A stretch of 64,000 nucleotides of DNA from Sutcliffiella horikoshii (GCF_020524325.1 NZ_JAIVKY010000011.1:1-64000), one strand, 5' to 3'. Shown: positions 42,669 through 52,416, numbered from the stretch's first letter. A program made the numbers and translations. The notes: generated from the letters alone by a model not told the origin.

Positions 42669-44336
42669 TTATTGCCTCCCCATAGTAGGTGGTATTTCAT
42701 CAGGGTCAACGATGACCTCGATTACAAAAGGTGTTTTCTTTGTTTCTAAAGTGGTTAATCCTAGTACAATGGCATTTTTTAAGTCTAGAGGATTGTAGCA
42801 TTTATATGAATCAAGACCCATAGAGTTTGCAAAGGCAGCAATATCAAGTGGAGAGTTGTATATGGCTCCGATTGACTTTCCGTTCATTTTTTTCATGCCT
42901 TTTTCCACCATATCAAGCCTTCCATTATTCAATACGATAAATAGGACAGGCGATTGGTAGTTTAACGCTGTGGAAATTTCGGTTCCATGCATGAACATGC
43001 AACCATCCCCAACAAGGCAAACAATTGGTTTGTGCGGTGCAGCAATTTTTGCTCCTATGGAATAACCTATTCCATGGCCCATCGCACCGAATATATCATC
43101 GAAAATAAAACTGCCTGGCTGATAGATGTCAAAATGCCTGATTCCATAAAACGTGTGGCTGCCATCATCTCCAAATACGATGCTGTCTTCTGGAAGTTCA
43201 TTACGTAATACTTTTATCGTTGTTTCAGCTGACATGTATTCAGAGGGTTTATTAAATGGCACTTCTTTTATTTGCTTAGGTTGCAAAAACTTAGAGCTCT
43301 CGGTACTTATTACTTCTGCGAGATCTAATAAATGTTGTAGATTGGAGCGAATATCCCCCATGACTGGTGTGGTTGGCACCTTAATGCTTTTTCCGATGAA
43401 TGTGGAATCATAGTCAAAATGTATCAAGTGATCAGGGTACATATCCGGAGTGAACCCTGCTGTGGACATGTCACTTAATTTCGATCCAATGACGATTAGG
43501 AGATCTACTCCTTTCCGTAAGTAATCAGATGCTTCCTTTGTTCCACCTAAACCGAATGCTCCAAGTGAAAGAGAGTGGTTCGTTTTAAACGCCCCTTTGC
43601 CTCCTGGGGTAGTCATTACGGGAATAGTCCAATGTTCTGCTAAGAGTTGGATTTCTTTATAAGCCTTACTAGAATGAACACCTTTTCCTAGAAATAGTAA
43701 GGGCCTTGTTGCATTTTGTAATTCCAATTTCACCCTATCGAGGTTGGTGGAAATCATTTCGATTGGCTTGGGTAAATCAAGTTCAAACGGGTCAATCTCT
43801 TCTAGTAAAATATCAAAAGGGATGGATAGATGGACAGGGCCTTTTACGCCTGATAAAGCCTTTTCCAACGCATGTTGGAGCAGGGGTTGTAGCATATCTC
43901 CCCGTTCCACTCGGGCACTGAATTTGGTGACATGGCGAAACATTTCAACAAGATCAGTACCAAATAAAGATGAATCCTGTCCCATTCCTTTTCCTGTGTC
44001 CTTCATGGAAGGATGTCCCGTAATAATCAAGACAGGAATATGAGAAGCTTTTGCTTGTCCGGCAGCAGTTAATAAATTTGTTCCTCCTGGCCCTGAAGTC
44101 CCGATTGCAACACCTATTTTTCCGCTCATAAAAGAGTAGCCTGCTGCTGCAAAGCCTGCACCTGTTTCATGTTTACATAATACAAATTCAATATCTTCTT
44201 TATCAGATGCGTAAATGATGGGTGAAATAGCCTTTCCAGGTATGCCAAATATATGTTGTACATCCCACTTTTTAAAGAGTTTTGCTAATACGGCGGCAGC
44301 AGTATCCATTTTCAACATTGTCGCAGAAGTATTCAT
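42669..44336 (-). CDS. Thiamine-diphosphate enzyme, acetolactate-synthase-like
   Basis: 555 aa. Three domains of the POX/ALS family. N-terminal TPP-binding domain with the catalytic glutamate in CKHETGAGFAAAGYS and the GTSGPGGTN loop; central domain with FLGKGVHSSKAYKEI; C-terminal TPP/Mg domain with GDGCMFMHGTEISTALNYQSPVLFIVLNNG (GDG...N motif, about 430-460). Such enzymes decarboxylate 2-oxo acids or form acetolactate; the small regulatory subunit of biosynthetic ALS is absent, pointing to a catabolic or specialised role. Upstream in the same direction, 17 bp away, is a GGDEF-EAL gene with an AcoR-like sensor. Confidence 0.82.
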   Translation of the reverse strand: MNTSATMLKMDTAAAVLAKLFKKWDVQHIFGIPGKAISPIIYASDKEDIEFVLCKHETGAGFAAAGYSFMSGKIGVAIGTSGPGGTNLLTAAGQAKASHIPVLIITGHPSMKDTGKGMGQDSSLFGTDLVEMFRHVTKFSARVERGDMLQPLLQHALEKALSGVKGPVHLSIPFDILLEEIDPFELDLPKPIEMISTNLDRVKLELQNATRPLLFLGKGVHSSKAYKEIQLLAEHWTIPVMTTPGGKGAFKTNHSLSLGAFGLGGTKEASDYLRKGVDLLIVIGSKLSDMSTAGFTPDMYPDHLIHFDYDSTFIGKSIKVPTTPVMGDIRSNLQHLLDLAEVISTESSKFLQPKQIKEVPFNKPSEYMSAETTIKVLRNELPEDSIVFGDDGSHTFYGIRHFDIYQPGSFIFDDIFGAMGHGIGYSIGAKIAAPHKPIVCLVGDGCMFMHGTEISTALNYQSPVLFIVLNNGRLDMVEKGMKKMNGKSIGAIYNSPLDIAAFANSMGLDSYKCYNPLDLKNAIVLGLTTLETKKTPFVIEVIVDPDEIPPTMGRQ

Positions 44337-44353
44337 TTGTACATTCGATCCCC

Positions 44354-46603
44354 TTATACGTATATTTTCTCTATCTCTTTTAATAGCATTGGGTGTAATT
44401 GCTCGAATTGTTCTACTGAGATTGGCTTACTAAAAAGATAGCCTTGTATGGTGTCGCAATCATATTTCTTTAAAAAGTCTAGTTGTTCAATCGTCTCAAC
44501 ACCCTCAGCTATAACTCGTAAACCAAGGTTGTGAGCGAGAGTAATAATAGCTTTCACAATATTTACATCATGATTATCTTTCAGTACATCTCTTACAAAG
44601 GAGCGGTCAATTTTCAGATAGTCAATTGGAAAGCTTTTTAAGTAACTCAATGAGCTGTAGCCTGTCCCAAAGTCATCAATACTGATATAAATACCAAGGC
44701 CTTTTAATTGCTGAAGTACTTTCAAGGAATAGTCGAAGTCCATCGCCATAGATTCCGTTATTTCTACCACCAAAAACTGTGGATCAAGGCCAGTTTGCTC
44801 TAGAACACTTTGAACATGGCTTACAAGATTCAATTTAAAAAATTGTTGGGTAGAAAGGTTGACGGCCACTTTAAATGGTGTCATGCCGGCATCAATCCAT
44901 TTTTTGTTTTGTGCACATGCTTCTTCAATCACCCATTCACCTATGTTAGTAATTAGTCCGGTTTCTTCTGCAAGGCCGATAAATTTATCCGGATAAATTA
45001 GACCAAGAGTAGGGTGGTTCCATCTAATCAATGCTTCTACACCAATTAATTCCCCGCTCTTATTACAAATCTGAGGTTGATAATGAAGAATAAATTCATT
45101 TCGCTCTAAAGCTTTGCGTAAATCTGTTTCTAGTTGTAATTCCTCTATCGAATTGTGCAACATATCAGAGGCGTACACCACATACCGGTTCTTACCTTGT
45201 GATTTCGCTTTATACATGGCATTATCGGCATAGACCATGAAATCTTCAAGTGTAATTGAATTATTTGGGTAAATAGCAACACCAATACTGACCGTGGTGT
45301 GAAATTCATGGGAAGTGACGTTGAATGGCTGATTGAATTGCTTTAATACTTTGGTTGCCATTTCGGTTACATAAGTTTCCGAATCGAAATCCCGCAATAG
45401 GAAAATAAATTCATCCCCTCCCATACGTGCAAGTGTATCTTTTTCCCCAAGGCACCCAACCAACCTTTTTGTCACCTCTGCTAGTAAAAGGTCGCCATTG
45501 GAGTGGCCGAAGGTATCGTTAATAATCTTAAATCGATCAAGGTCAAGAAATAAAATGGCCATCTTCGTTTCTTTTCCTAAACGATTGTCTTGGATAAGCG
45601 ATTCAATTTCCTTTTGTATGTAACGTCTGTTTGGCAGTCCTGTTAAGTCATCATGGTACGCCAAGTAATTAAATTTTTCTTCTATAAAATAACGATCGGT
45701 AATATCCCGGAATTGACCAAAGGCACCAACCAATTTGTCCTCTTCATAAATAGGTTGTGCATCAAAAAGACAGACCACCGGGTCGCCACTTGGGTTAATA
45801 AACTTTATTTCAACATTCTCGTATTTCTTCTCATTTTTAATTACTTCTTTAAAATACTTACCTGTCAGCTCTGATTCAAAAATGGTTCTTCCTATCACTG
45901 ACTCTCTTGTGCGATTTGAAATTTGTTGGGCAAACTCATTAAATTCCGTTGTGACACCTTTTTCATCTGTAATGACAATCCCGTTTCTCGTCCTGCTCAA
46001 CATAATTTGGTTCATGATATTCAGTTTTCTGTTTTGTTTTCTCAGCAGGAGTTCGCGCTCTATAGAGTCCACGACTTGTGACAACATCGTTAAGAAAAGC
46101 GGGTTCTCAAATTGGATCGGCATCATAATACATACGCTGCCGAGTAGATCATTATCATCTGTATAATGTAATGCCGCACCGTAACAGGCGATCTGATGAA
46201 ATGTTTTGTGATAATGTTGGTCTCCAATTAGGCTGATGGGATGATTTTGTTGCAACGCTAAACTGATTACATTAGTTCCTGTATCCTCTTGCGTAAATTG
46301 GCTCCCCTTTTTTATGCCAAACCGTTCGATAGTCGATTTGATCATCTCATCTCCAGCAATTTCTAGTAAAAACCCTTCAGCGTCAGAGATTACGACAAGG
46401 ATGGGTGTTCCTTTTAACGAGTTCAACAATTTATTGGAAAAAAAACTAACAACAGATAAAATTTCTCCATAAGCTCGTCTCTTTTCTTCCAATTCTTCAT
46501 TTGTCATAAATTTTTTCGGACTTGGAATCTCGTCAGGATCCATACCGCTTTCCAAACATCTTCTTTTAGAAGTAGCAATAAAGTACGGTTCTTTTTCACT
46601 CAT
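44354..46603 (-). CDS. GAF(AcoR-like)-PAS-GGDEF-EAL c-di-GMP enzyme
   Basis: 749 aa from the ATG at 46603 (GAGGTG upstream; 31 further in-frame codons have no site). The N-terminus (SKRRCLESGMDPDEIP, then DTGTNVISLALQQNHPISLIGDQHY about 105-130) resembles the sensor of AcoR/DhaR activators. A PAS domain (about 200-310) and GGDEF (intact GGDEF at 395-399) follow, then EAL (motif at 523-525, with IDDFGTGYSSL and AEGVET). No membrane segment, so a cytoplasmic sensor. Both catalytic motifs look intact, and the net direction cannot be decided. It seems co-transcribed with the ALS-like and CMD genes. Confidence 0.87.
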   Translation of the reverse strand: MSEKEPYFIATSKRRCLESGMDPDEIPSPKKFMTNEELEEKRRAYGEILSVVSFFSNKLLNSLKGTPILVVISDAEGFLLEIAGDEMIKSTIERFGIKKGSQFTQEDTGTNVISLALQQNHPISLIGDQHYHKTFHQIACYGAALHYTDDNDLLGSVCIMMPIQFENPLFLTMLSQVVDSIERELLLRKQNRKLNIMNQIMLSRTRNGIVITDEKGVTTEFNEFAQQISNRTRESVIGRTIFESELTGKYFKEVIKNEKKYENVEIKFINPSGDPVVCLFDAQPIYEEDKLVGAFGQFRDITDRYFIEEKFNYLAYHDDLTGLPNRRYIQKEIESLIQDNRLGKETKMAILFLDLDRFKIINDTFGHSNGDLLLAEVTKRLVGCLGEKDTLARMGGDEFIFLLRDFDSETYVTEMATKVLKQFNQPFNVTSHEFHTTVSIGVAIYPNNSITLEDFMVYADNAMYKAKSQGKNRYVVYASDMLHNSIEELQLETDLRKALERNEFILHYQPQICNKSGELIGVEALIRWNHPTLGLIYPDKFIGLAEETGLITNIGEWVIEEACAQNKKWIDAGMTPFKVAVNLSTQQFFKLNLVSHVQSVLEQTGLDPQFLVVEITESMAMDFDYSLKVLQQLKGLGIYISIDDFGTGYSSLSYLKSFPIDYLKIDRSFVRDVLKDNHDVNIVKAIITLAHNLGLRVIAEGVETIEQLDFLKKYDCDTIQGYLFSKPISVEQFEQLHPMLLKEIEKIYV

Positions 46604-46771
46604 TTTCCAACACCTCAAATAATTAACAATTACGTATAATCTCATATTAAGTGTATTAAGGGTAGATAGCAAAGAATAAATTACACAAATCGACACAAAT
46701 TGTCGAGTGGGTATATAGAAATAGGTAATTAAGACTAGTTTTCTAGACCGATTTTGTTCTATTGATGAAAT

Positions 46772-46795
46772 GTTAAAAATCTTAAAAATGGGTAA
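46772..46795 (+). promoter_or_regulatory. Possible SigB promoter of the DJ-1 gene
   Basis: GTTAAA (46772-46777), 12-bp spacer, GGGTAA (46790-46795), compared with the SigB consensus GTTTAA-N12-14-GGGTAT. PfpI/DJ-1 genes are often in the general stress regulon of Bacillus. The rest of 46604-46932 shows only AT-rich sequence. Confidence 0.4.
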
Positions 46796-46932
46796 TGTAA
46801 AAGAGAGAGGAGAGTGGATACGTATAAATTTATTTATACATAAAATAAAATTAACTAATTTGTATTATGGGTAGTCAGGTACTACAATGAAAACTGTAAG
46901 GAATACAAACAACATTTAGGAGGAAATTAATT

Positions 46933-47598
46933 ATGACTAAACATATATTAATGGTAGTAACTACAGCAGATAAAATGAAAGACGGTCACGAAACAGGACT
47001 ATGGCTTTCCGAATTCGGTGAAGCGTATGTTGAATTCGCGAACAAAGGTTATGAAGTTACAGTAGCAAGCCCACTAGGCGGAAAAGCTCCTGTCGATGCT
47101 AGAAGCTTAGAGGGTGGAGAAACTCCTCAAGAAATCTTAGACACAGCTAAATACCTAGAAAACACAATTAAGTTAGATGAAGTTACAGACCTATCTAAAT
47201 TTGATGCGATCTTCTTACCAGGTGGTCATGGTACCATGTTTGACCTTCCTGATAACGAGAAATTACACCAAGTGATTCGCGACCTTTATGAAGCGGACAA
47301 GCTAGTTGCAGCAGTGTGCCATGGTCCTGCGGGTCTTGTGGGAGTGAAACTTTCCGATGGGACTCCACTTGTAGCTGGAAAAACAGTAACAGCTTTTACG
47401 GATGATGAGGAAAGAGAAACTACATTAGATAAATATATGCCATTCCTTTTAGAAACGCGCTTACGTGAATTAGGAGCGGAAGTTATTGTGGCAGATAACT
47501 GGGCAGACCATATGCAAGCAGATGGAAACTTAATCACAGGCCAAAACCCTCAATCCACTATTAGCGTAGCAAAAGAAGTAGTAAAACAATTAGGCTAA
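46933..47598 (+). CDS. DJ-1/PfpI (Hsp31-like) type 1 glutamine-amidotransferase-fold protein
   Basis: 221 aa, AGGAGG upstream. The nucleophile elbow is [11 protein letters not shown] with C129, and the conserved acidic residue is in the segment [34 protein letters not shown] is the typical oxyanion region. This subgroup (HchA-like, YajL-like) acts as a glutathione-independent glyoxalase or as a chaperone/deglycase-type stress protein. It is followed by a terminator and an alcohol dehydrogenase gene, which together fit detoxification of reactive carbonyls. Confidence 0.87.
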   Translation: MTKHILMVVTTADKMKDGHETGLWLSEFGEAYVEFANKGYEVTVASPLGGKAPVDARSLEGGETPQEILDTAKYLENTIKLDEVTDLSKFDAIFLPGGHGTMFDLPDNEKLHQVIRDLYEADKLVAAVCHGPAGLVGVKLSDGTPLVAGKTVTAFTDDEERETTLDKYMPFLLETRLRELGAEVIVADNWADHMQADGNLITGQNPQSTISVAKEVVKQLG

Positions 47599-47607
47599 AC
47601 ACTTTCA

Positions 47608-47647
47608 TCCTGTAAGCAAGAAGGTCTTGCTTGCAGGAATTTTTTTG
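47608..47647 (+). terminator. Intrinsic terminator
   Basis: TCCTGTAAGCAAG pairs with CTTGCTTGCAGGA (one mismatch), followed by seven T. Confidence 0.88.
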
Positions 47648-47674
47648 GCAAACTTTCACAAAGAGGAGATAATG

Positions 47675-48838
47675 ATGGAAAACTTTCAATATCACAACCC
47701 TACGAAATTAATTTTCGGTAGAGGACAGTTAGAAGCTTTAAAAACTGAAATCCCCCAATATGGAAAACGCATCTTACTAGTATATGGTGGAGGAAGTGTC
47801 AAACGGACTGGATTATATGACCGTGTAATGACCATCCTCAATGAAATGGGAGCACATGTTGAAGAATTAGGCGGTGTAGAACCAAACCCCCGTCTTACAA
47901 CTGTTAACAAAGGAATTAAACTTATCAAAGAGAATAAACTTGATTTTATCTTAGCAGTAGGTGGCGGGAGTGTTATTGACTGCTCCAAAGCGATTGCAGC
48001 AGGAGCAAAGTATGAAGGAGACGTATGGGACATTGTCATGAAAAAGCATGTGCCAACTTCGGCTACTCCAATTGGTACGGTGCTGACTTTAGCTGCTACT
48101 GGTTCGGAAATGAATGGTGGGGCAGTTATTACGAATTGGGAGGATAATGACAAGCGTTCATTCGGTTCCATTCATACTTATCCACGCTTCAGTGTGCTTG
48201 ATCCCGAATTGACATACTCTGTTCCCCGTGATCAAACGGTTTACGGAATTGTGGATATTATGTCTCATGTATTTGAGCAGTATTTCCATACAACGGAAAA
48301 TGCACCTTTGCAGGATCGTATCGGTGAATCTATTTTACGAACGATGATGGAAACCGCTCCTAAATTACTAGATAATCTGGAAAGTTACGAGCATCGTGAA
48401 GTAATGCTTCTTAATGGAACGTTTGCCCTTAACGGAACGTTATCTATGGGGGTTAAAACAGACTGGGCGACGCATATGATGGAGCATGCGGTGTCAGCTG
48501 TATACGATATTCCTCACGGAGGAGGGCTAGCTATACTATTCCCGCATTGGATGGCTTATGTGGCAGAACAAAAGCCGGAAAAAGTGGCGCAGCTTGGCGT
48601 AAGGGTTTTTGATATAGAAGCAAAAGGCAAACCGTTAGAAGAAGTTGCGAAGGAGACAATTAGGTCTTTACGCGAATTCTGGACAAGCATTGGTGCTCCA
48701 GTGTCATTGGCTGACTATGATATTACAGATGATCAGCTTGATTTAATGGCTGAGCGTGCCATGGTTAGAGAAACAATTGGAGGATACGTACCGCTTGAAA
48801 AAGAAGATGTGAAAACCATTCTACGAAATGCTTTATAA
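47675..48838 (+). CDS. Iron-containing alcohol dehydrogenase (YugJ/BdhA-like)
   Basis: 387 aa from the second ATG (47675), six bases after AGAGGAG; the first ATG at 47672 is only three bases away. Group III Fe-ADH: coenzyme site [14 protein letters not shown] and [14 protein letters not shown], and metal ligands in [12 protein letters not shown] (D, H), MMEHAVS (H) and IPHGGGLA (H). It matches the length of B. subtilis YugJ and reduces aldehydes to alcohols with NAD(P)H. The adjacent DJ-1 protein and small monooxygenase suggest aldehyde stress rather than fermentation, but both are possible. Confidence 0.88.
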   Translation: MENFQYHNPTKLIFGRGQLEALKTEIPQYGKRILLVYGGGSVKRTGLYDRVMTILNEMGAHVEELGGVEPNPRLTTVNKGIKLIKENKLDFILAVGGGSVIDCSKAIAAGAKYEGDVWDIVMKKHVPTSATPIGTVLTLAATGSEMNGGAVITNWEDNDKRSFGSIHTYPRFSVLDPELTYSVPRDQTVYGIVDIMSHVFEQYFHTTENAPLQDRIGESILRTMMETAPKLLDNLESYEHREVMLLNGTFALNGTLSMGVKTDWATHMMEHAVSAVYDIPHGGGLAILFPHWMAYVAEQKPEKVAQLGVRVFDIEAKGKPLEEVAKETIRSLREFWTSIGAPVSLADYDITDDQLDLMAERAMVRETIGGYVPLEKEDVKTILRNAL

Positions 48839-48863
48839 TTTAGGAGGAAGGTGAATTTTGTTG

Positions 48864-49151
48864 ATGAAACCTATTACAATTAATGCCATTATGACTGCCA
48901 AACCCGGTATGGAAGATGATCTGTTTCAGGAAATGCAGAGAATGGTGACACCATCTCGTGCAGAAAAAGGCTGTGAAGAATATACGCTACATCAGTCAGT
49001 CGAGCAGGAAGGTGTGTTTGTTTTCTATGAAACTTGGCAGGATGAACAGGCACTAAAGGAACATATCGAAACGGAACACTACCAAAACTATCGACAGAAA
49101 ATTGAAAGTTTAGTGGAAAAACGGGAAGTATATAGACTAACTAAGGTCTAA
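48864..49151 (+). CDS. Antibiotic biosynthesis monooxygenase (ABM) domain protein
   Basis: 95 aa; start taken at the ATG 48864, with TTG codons at 48858 and 48861 as alternatives (AGGAGG and AAGGTG upstream). Ferredoxin-like dimeric alpha-beta barrel: ITINAIMTAKPGMEDDLFQEM, KGCEEYTLHQSVEQEGVFVFYETWQDEQALKEH. ABM proteins of this type include quinol monooxygenases (YgiN) and heme or electrophile-handling enzymes. It directly follows the alcohol dehydrogenase gene and probably shares its transcript. A terminator follows. Confidence 0.82.
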   Translation: MKPITINAIMTAKPGMEDDLFQEMQRMVTPSRAEKGCEEYTLHQSVEQEGVFVFYETWQDEQALKEHIETEHYQNYRQKIESLVEKREVYRLTKV

Positions 49152-49167
49152 TTTTATGTATGAAATT

Positions 49168-49201
49168 GCACCGTTCTTCTTAGCGAAGTGCGGTGCTTTC
49201 A
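49168..49201 (+). terminator. Intrinsic terminator
   Basis: GCACCGTTCTTC pairs with GAAGTGCGGTGC (one or two mismatches), followed by TTTC. It lies between the monooxygenase and LysR genes. Confidence 0.7.
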
Positions 49202-49225
49202 TATAAGAAAAGGAATGCAAACAGC

Positions 49226-50101
49226 ATGATTGATTTTGAATGGTATCGTAGTTTTATAAGTATATACAAACATGGGTCCGTATCGGCAGCGGCCAAAGCA
49301 CGAATCTTGACACAACCTGCTATGAGCCAGCACTTGGCCGCATTAGAAGCGGAGATTGGAGATTCTCTATTTGTTCGAGCACCTAGAAAAATGATTCCAA
49401 CAGAAAAGGGAAAGGAACTCTATACAAAAATTGTCCCTCTAATTGAAAAGTTGGAGAGTACCAGTATGGAGTTGAGAAATGGTGCCACTCAACCTGCTCT
49501 TGCACCTTTAGTGAAGCTTGGTTCACCTGCGGATTATTTTACAAAAGCAGCACTTGGTAAGTTAAGTGATATGGAAATAAGGCTATCTGTCCAATTTGGC
49601 TTAGCACATGAATTGCAGGAAAAGCTTAGTGCAGGGGAGGTAGATCTGATTATTACCACGCAAAAGACACCCATCGCTGGCGTAGAGTATAAGAAAATTG
49701 AGGACGAAGTGTTTGTGGTTGTGGCAGCGGCAGATGGTGATCTTGATTCTAAAGCTGTGGGGATGGATGATGTAGAAGGGTGGCTGAATGAACAGACTTG
49801 GTTGAGTTATGGAACGGAGCTGCCGATTGTAAGAAGATACTGGCGTGAGCACTTTAATAAACGACCGGAAATTCAACCGTCTCATGTGATTCCTGATTTA
49901 AGGGCGGTTCTGGAAGCAATAGAGAATAACATGGGAATTAGTGTGCTGCCTACCTATCTGGTAAGAGATTCAATTGAGGCTGGAAGAACAAAGATATTGT
50001 TCCCGCAACTCTCGGTAGAAAACACTATTTACCTGGCTTATAAAATGGAAAACCGTGATCATTCACATGTTCGGGAGATTTTGAGAAGGTTAAAGCGGTA
50101 G
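49226..50101 (+). CDS. LysR-family transcriptional regulator
   Basis: 291 aa from the ATG at 49226 with AAAAGGA upstream; 11 earlier in-frame codons overlap the terminator. N-terminal winged helix-turn-helix: WYRSFISIYKHGSVSAAAKAR, LTQPAMSQHLAALEAEIGDSLFVR. C-terminal effector domain about 90-285. It lies downstream of the DJ-1/ADH/ABM genes on the same strand, not divergent as LysR genes often are, so control of that cluster is plausible but unproven. A class C repeat array begins 27 bp after its stop. Confidence 0.87.
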   Translation: MIDFEWYRSFISIYKHGSVSAAAKARILTQPAMSQHLAALEAEIGDSLFVRAPRKMIPTEKGKELYTKIVPLIEKLESTSMELRNGATQPALAPLVKLGSPADYFTKAALGKLSDMEIRLSVQFGLAHELQEKLSAGEVDLIITTQKTPIAGVEYKKIEDEVFVVVAAADGDLDSKAVGMDDVEGWLNEQTWLSYGTELPIVRRYWREHFNKRPEIQPSHVIPDLRAVLEAIENNMGISVLPTYLVRDSIEAGRTKILFPQLSVENTIYLAYKMENRDHSHVREILRRLKR

Positions 50102-50127
50102 GGGAAAGGCGGACGGAAAATAGGGTA

Positions 50128-50360
50128 GGCGTCTCAAGGCCCGAAGTGTGGTTTGAAAGCGGAAAATGGTAATAGAGAAGGCGTCTCAAGGCCCGAAACG
50201 TCATGGGAAAGTGGCAAACGGTAACAGAGAAGGCGTCTCAAGGCCCGAAGCGTGGTTGGAAAGTGGCAAACGGTAACAGAGAAGATGTCTCAAGGCCCAA
50301 AGCGTGGTTGGAAAGTGGCAAACGGTAACAGAGAAGATGTCTCAAGGCCCAAAGCTAAGT
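50128..50360. repeat. 52-bp tandem repeat array, class C (5 units)
   Basis: G(G/A)(C/T)GTCTCAAGGCCC starts at 50128, 50180, 50232, 50284 and 50336, an exact 52-bp period. Units 3 to 5 are almost identical; units 4 and 5 share GATGTCTC and CCCAAAGC. A short dyad GAGA-AGGCG-TCTC sits at each junction. It lies between the convergent LysR and transglutaminase genes. The rest, 50361-50441, holds nothing recognisable. Confidence 0.92.
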
Positions 50361-50441
50361 GAAATGTAGGGAACTTGTCTAATAGAATCCATATTTTACT
50401 AAATGCATACCTCATTTCCCTAGTTTAGTCTCAAAATCCAT

Positions 50442-50482
50442 AAAAAAAAGTGGCCACATAGATAACTTCTATGTGACCACCA
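50442..50482 (-). terminator. Intrinsic terminator of the transglutaminase-like gene
   Basis: On the minus strand GTGGTCACATAG pairs with CTATGTGGCCAC (one mismatch), followed by eight T. Confidence 0.88.
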
Positions 50483-50510
50483 ACATGAACTACTAAATCA
50501 ATTCAACCAA

Positions 50511-52211
50511 TCAATACCTAACCCCAGTCCGCGTATGTGTCTTCTTAAACTCATCTGGGTTTGGATCAAAATAGTCCTCATTATAAGCTGCAATAAACTT
50601 ATCATCACGATCGATATATCCTGAACCCCATGTTGGGTCCATCTCGATCCACTCACCATCCAAGTTTGCTTCGACCCAGGCATGATTCCCCGGCCACGGA
50701 GAGCCAGCACGCCCTTCTACATATCTAGCCTCGATCCCGCTCGCACGCATTAGAGCAATTGCAAGGTATGCATAATCCTGACAAACACCTGTCATGGAAT
50801 CCAAAGTCTTCAGTGCACTGTCGTCCCACTCAAACTCATCGTTTTTGTATTTTTGCACATCATAGCTAACGTTCTTGGCAACATATTCGTATATTGCTTT
50901 AGCTTTAGCACGTTCAGAATCCTTATCAACAGTTAGCTCTTCAGCAAGTTTAATGATTTCAGGCGCATCGGACTGAACTCCTCGGGAAGGTAATAGATCT
51001 CGTTTATCTTCAGCAGATGCGGTCACATCAAATTTGGCAAAGCCATAATAACGGAAAAAATCACTGTTTTCTTCTTTAATTTCTGGAACACTTAATGTTA
51101 CTTCATATTCACCAGGTCCGAAACGCAAGTAAAAGGAACCGTTAAACTGATAGTTTTCCACAGGAATCACATCAAGTGCCTCATCATCACCCTTTTTGGT
51201 CGTTACATAAATATGGGTGGTCTCCGGTCCAAACTCAGCTTCAGGATCAATTGATCCTTTTACGGAATAGGTTCCTTCCGCTTCGTCCCCTCCATATTGC
51301 GGAGATTCAAGTGTCACCCCGCGCTCTTTATAGGCAGTATAATATTCTAGAGGTTGCATCACTCGTTCAGAGGCATTGTCTATATAAAAGGTAGATGCAA
51401 GTTGGTAGTAGTCTTCGTGTTCACCATCCGGGACCATGACTTCCAACTGGTGAAGTCCTTTTCCATAGAACAGTGGGATGTCCGTGGCAAACTGTCCATC
51501 TTCAACAGTGACCATATGCTTCCAAAGGTCAGAGTCCTTTTTCAACTGAAGCATAATAGTATCTCCGTCCGAAAGCCCAGAAGCTTTCCCACTGAAAGAG
51601 AATAGCTCGTTTTCCTTTAAGAATGAAGAATCTACATTGAACTGAAGGCCTGCATTATGTCCAAAAGGAGTTAAGGAAATATCATAGGTTGATTCCGGAT
51701 TTACATTATGGACGGTAAAACTCGCAGTATCGTAATAGTAGTTTTCACGGTCTGTATCAGGAAGTTGAACGGTGACGCGATATTCTCCTTCGCCATTAAA
51801 AAAAGAAATGTTCTCTTTAAACTTGCCATCTTTTATTGGTGCATAATATTCCATTACATTCCCTGTAGGCCCCTCCTCATCAGAGCGCACCTTAATCCAA
51901 ATGTACTCACTTTTTAATTCAGCGTGTTTTTCCACGGTTCCAGCAATCTCTACTTGACCGTTTGCACTGAATTCCTTGTACTCAGGTGTACTAAAAGTCG
52001 CTTGTATTTCTTCTGCATAAGTAGTTAGCTCAAGTGCTTCAAGCTCCAACTCCTCATTCTTTTTATCCACAAGTTGTTCATACTTGTCTTTCGCTGTTTC
52101 TTGCTCAGCAGGCTGATTTTCTTTCACGCTTGTATCTTTATCTGAACAAGCAGCGAGAATTAAACTGCTGCTCAAAAGCAATGCCGTCATATATCGATGT
52201 TTTACTACCAT
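50511..52211 (-). CDS. Transglutaminase-like domain lipoprotein
   Basis: 566 aa, GAGGAGG upstream. Lipobox L-A-A-C (SSSLILAACSDKD) makes it a surface lipoprotein. A helical linker (about 35-75) is followed by four Ig-like/beta modules with repeated phrases (GDTIMLQLKKD, GEYRVTVQLPD, GLHQLEVMVPDG, GEYEVTLSVPE), each ending in a tyrosine-rich DYYY-type stretch. The C-terminal transglutaminase/protease-like domain has C477 in GVCQDYAYLA, H510 in NHAWVE and D in EMDPTWG, a complete triad. It may act as a peptidase or cross-linking enzyme at the cell wall. Confidence 0.85.
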   Translation of the reverse strand: MVVKHRYMTALLLSSSLILAACSDKDTSVKENQPAEQETAKDKYEQLVDKKNEELELEALELTTYAEEIQATFSTPEYKEFSANGQVEIAGTVEKHAELKSEYIWIKVRSDEEGPTGNVMEYYAPIKDGKFKENISFFNGEGEYRVTVQLPDTDRENYYYDTASFTVHNVNPESTYDISLTPFGHNAGLQFNVDSSFLKENELFSFSGKASGLSDGDTIMLQLKKDSDLWKHMVTVEDGQFATDIPLFYGKGLHQLEVMVPDGEHEDYYQLASTFYIDNASERVMQPLEYYTAYKERGVTLESPQYGGDEAEGTYSVKGSIDPEAEFGPETTHIYVTTKKGDDEALDVIPVENYQFNGSFYLRFGPGEYEVTLSVPEIKEENSDFFRYYGFAKFDVTASAEDKRDLLPSRGVQSDAPEIIKLAEELTVDKDSERAKAKAIYEYVAKNVSYDVQKYKNDEFEWDDSALKTLDSMTGVCQDYAYLAIALMRASGIEARYVEGRAGSPWPGNHAWVEANLDGEWIEMDPTWGSGYIDRDDKFIAAYNEDYFDPNPDEFKKTHTRTGVRY

Positions 52212-52416
52212 TATATCCTCCTCGGGACGGGTCTTTTTCGTCCATTTATGTTGTATCTTTTAGTTACGTATGGACGAGCTAGAAAGTTTCTGATGCTATC
52301 TTACTATTAAATTGGAAAACTTTGAATAGTAACGGCAAAACAATGGAGTGGTAGAATTAGCCATTTGAAGGTGGTATAGTAAAGCTATAGGTAAAATATT
52401 CCTTGGGGGTTAAACT

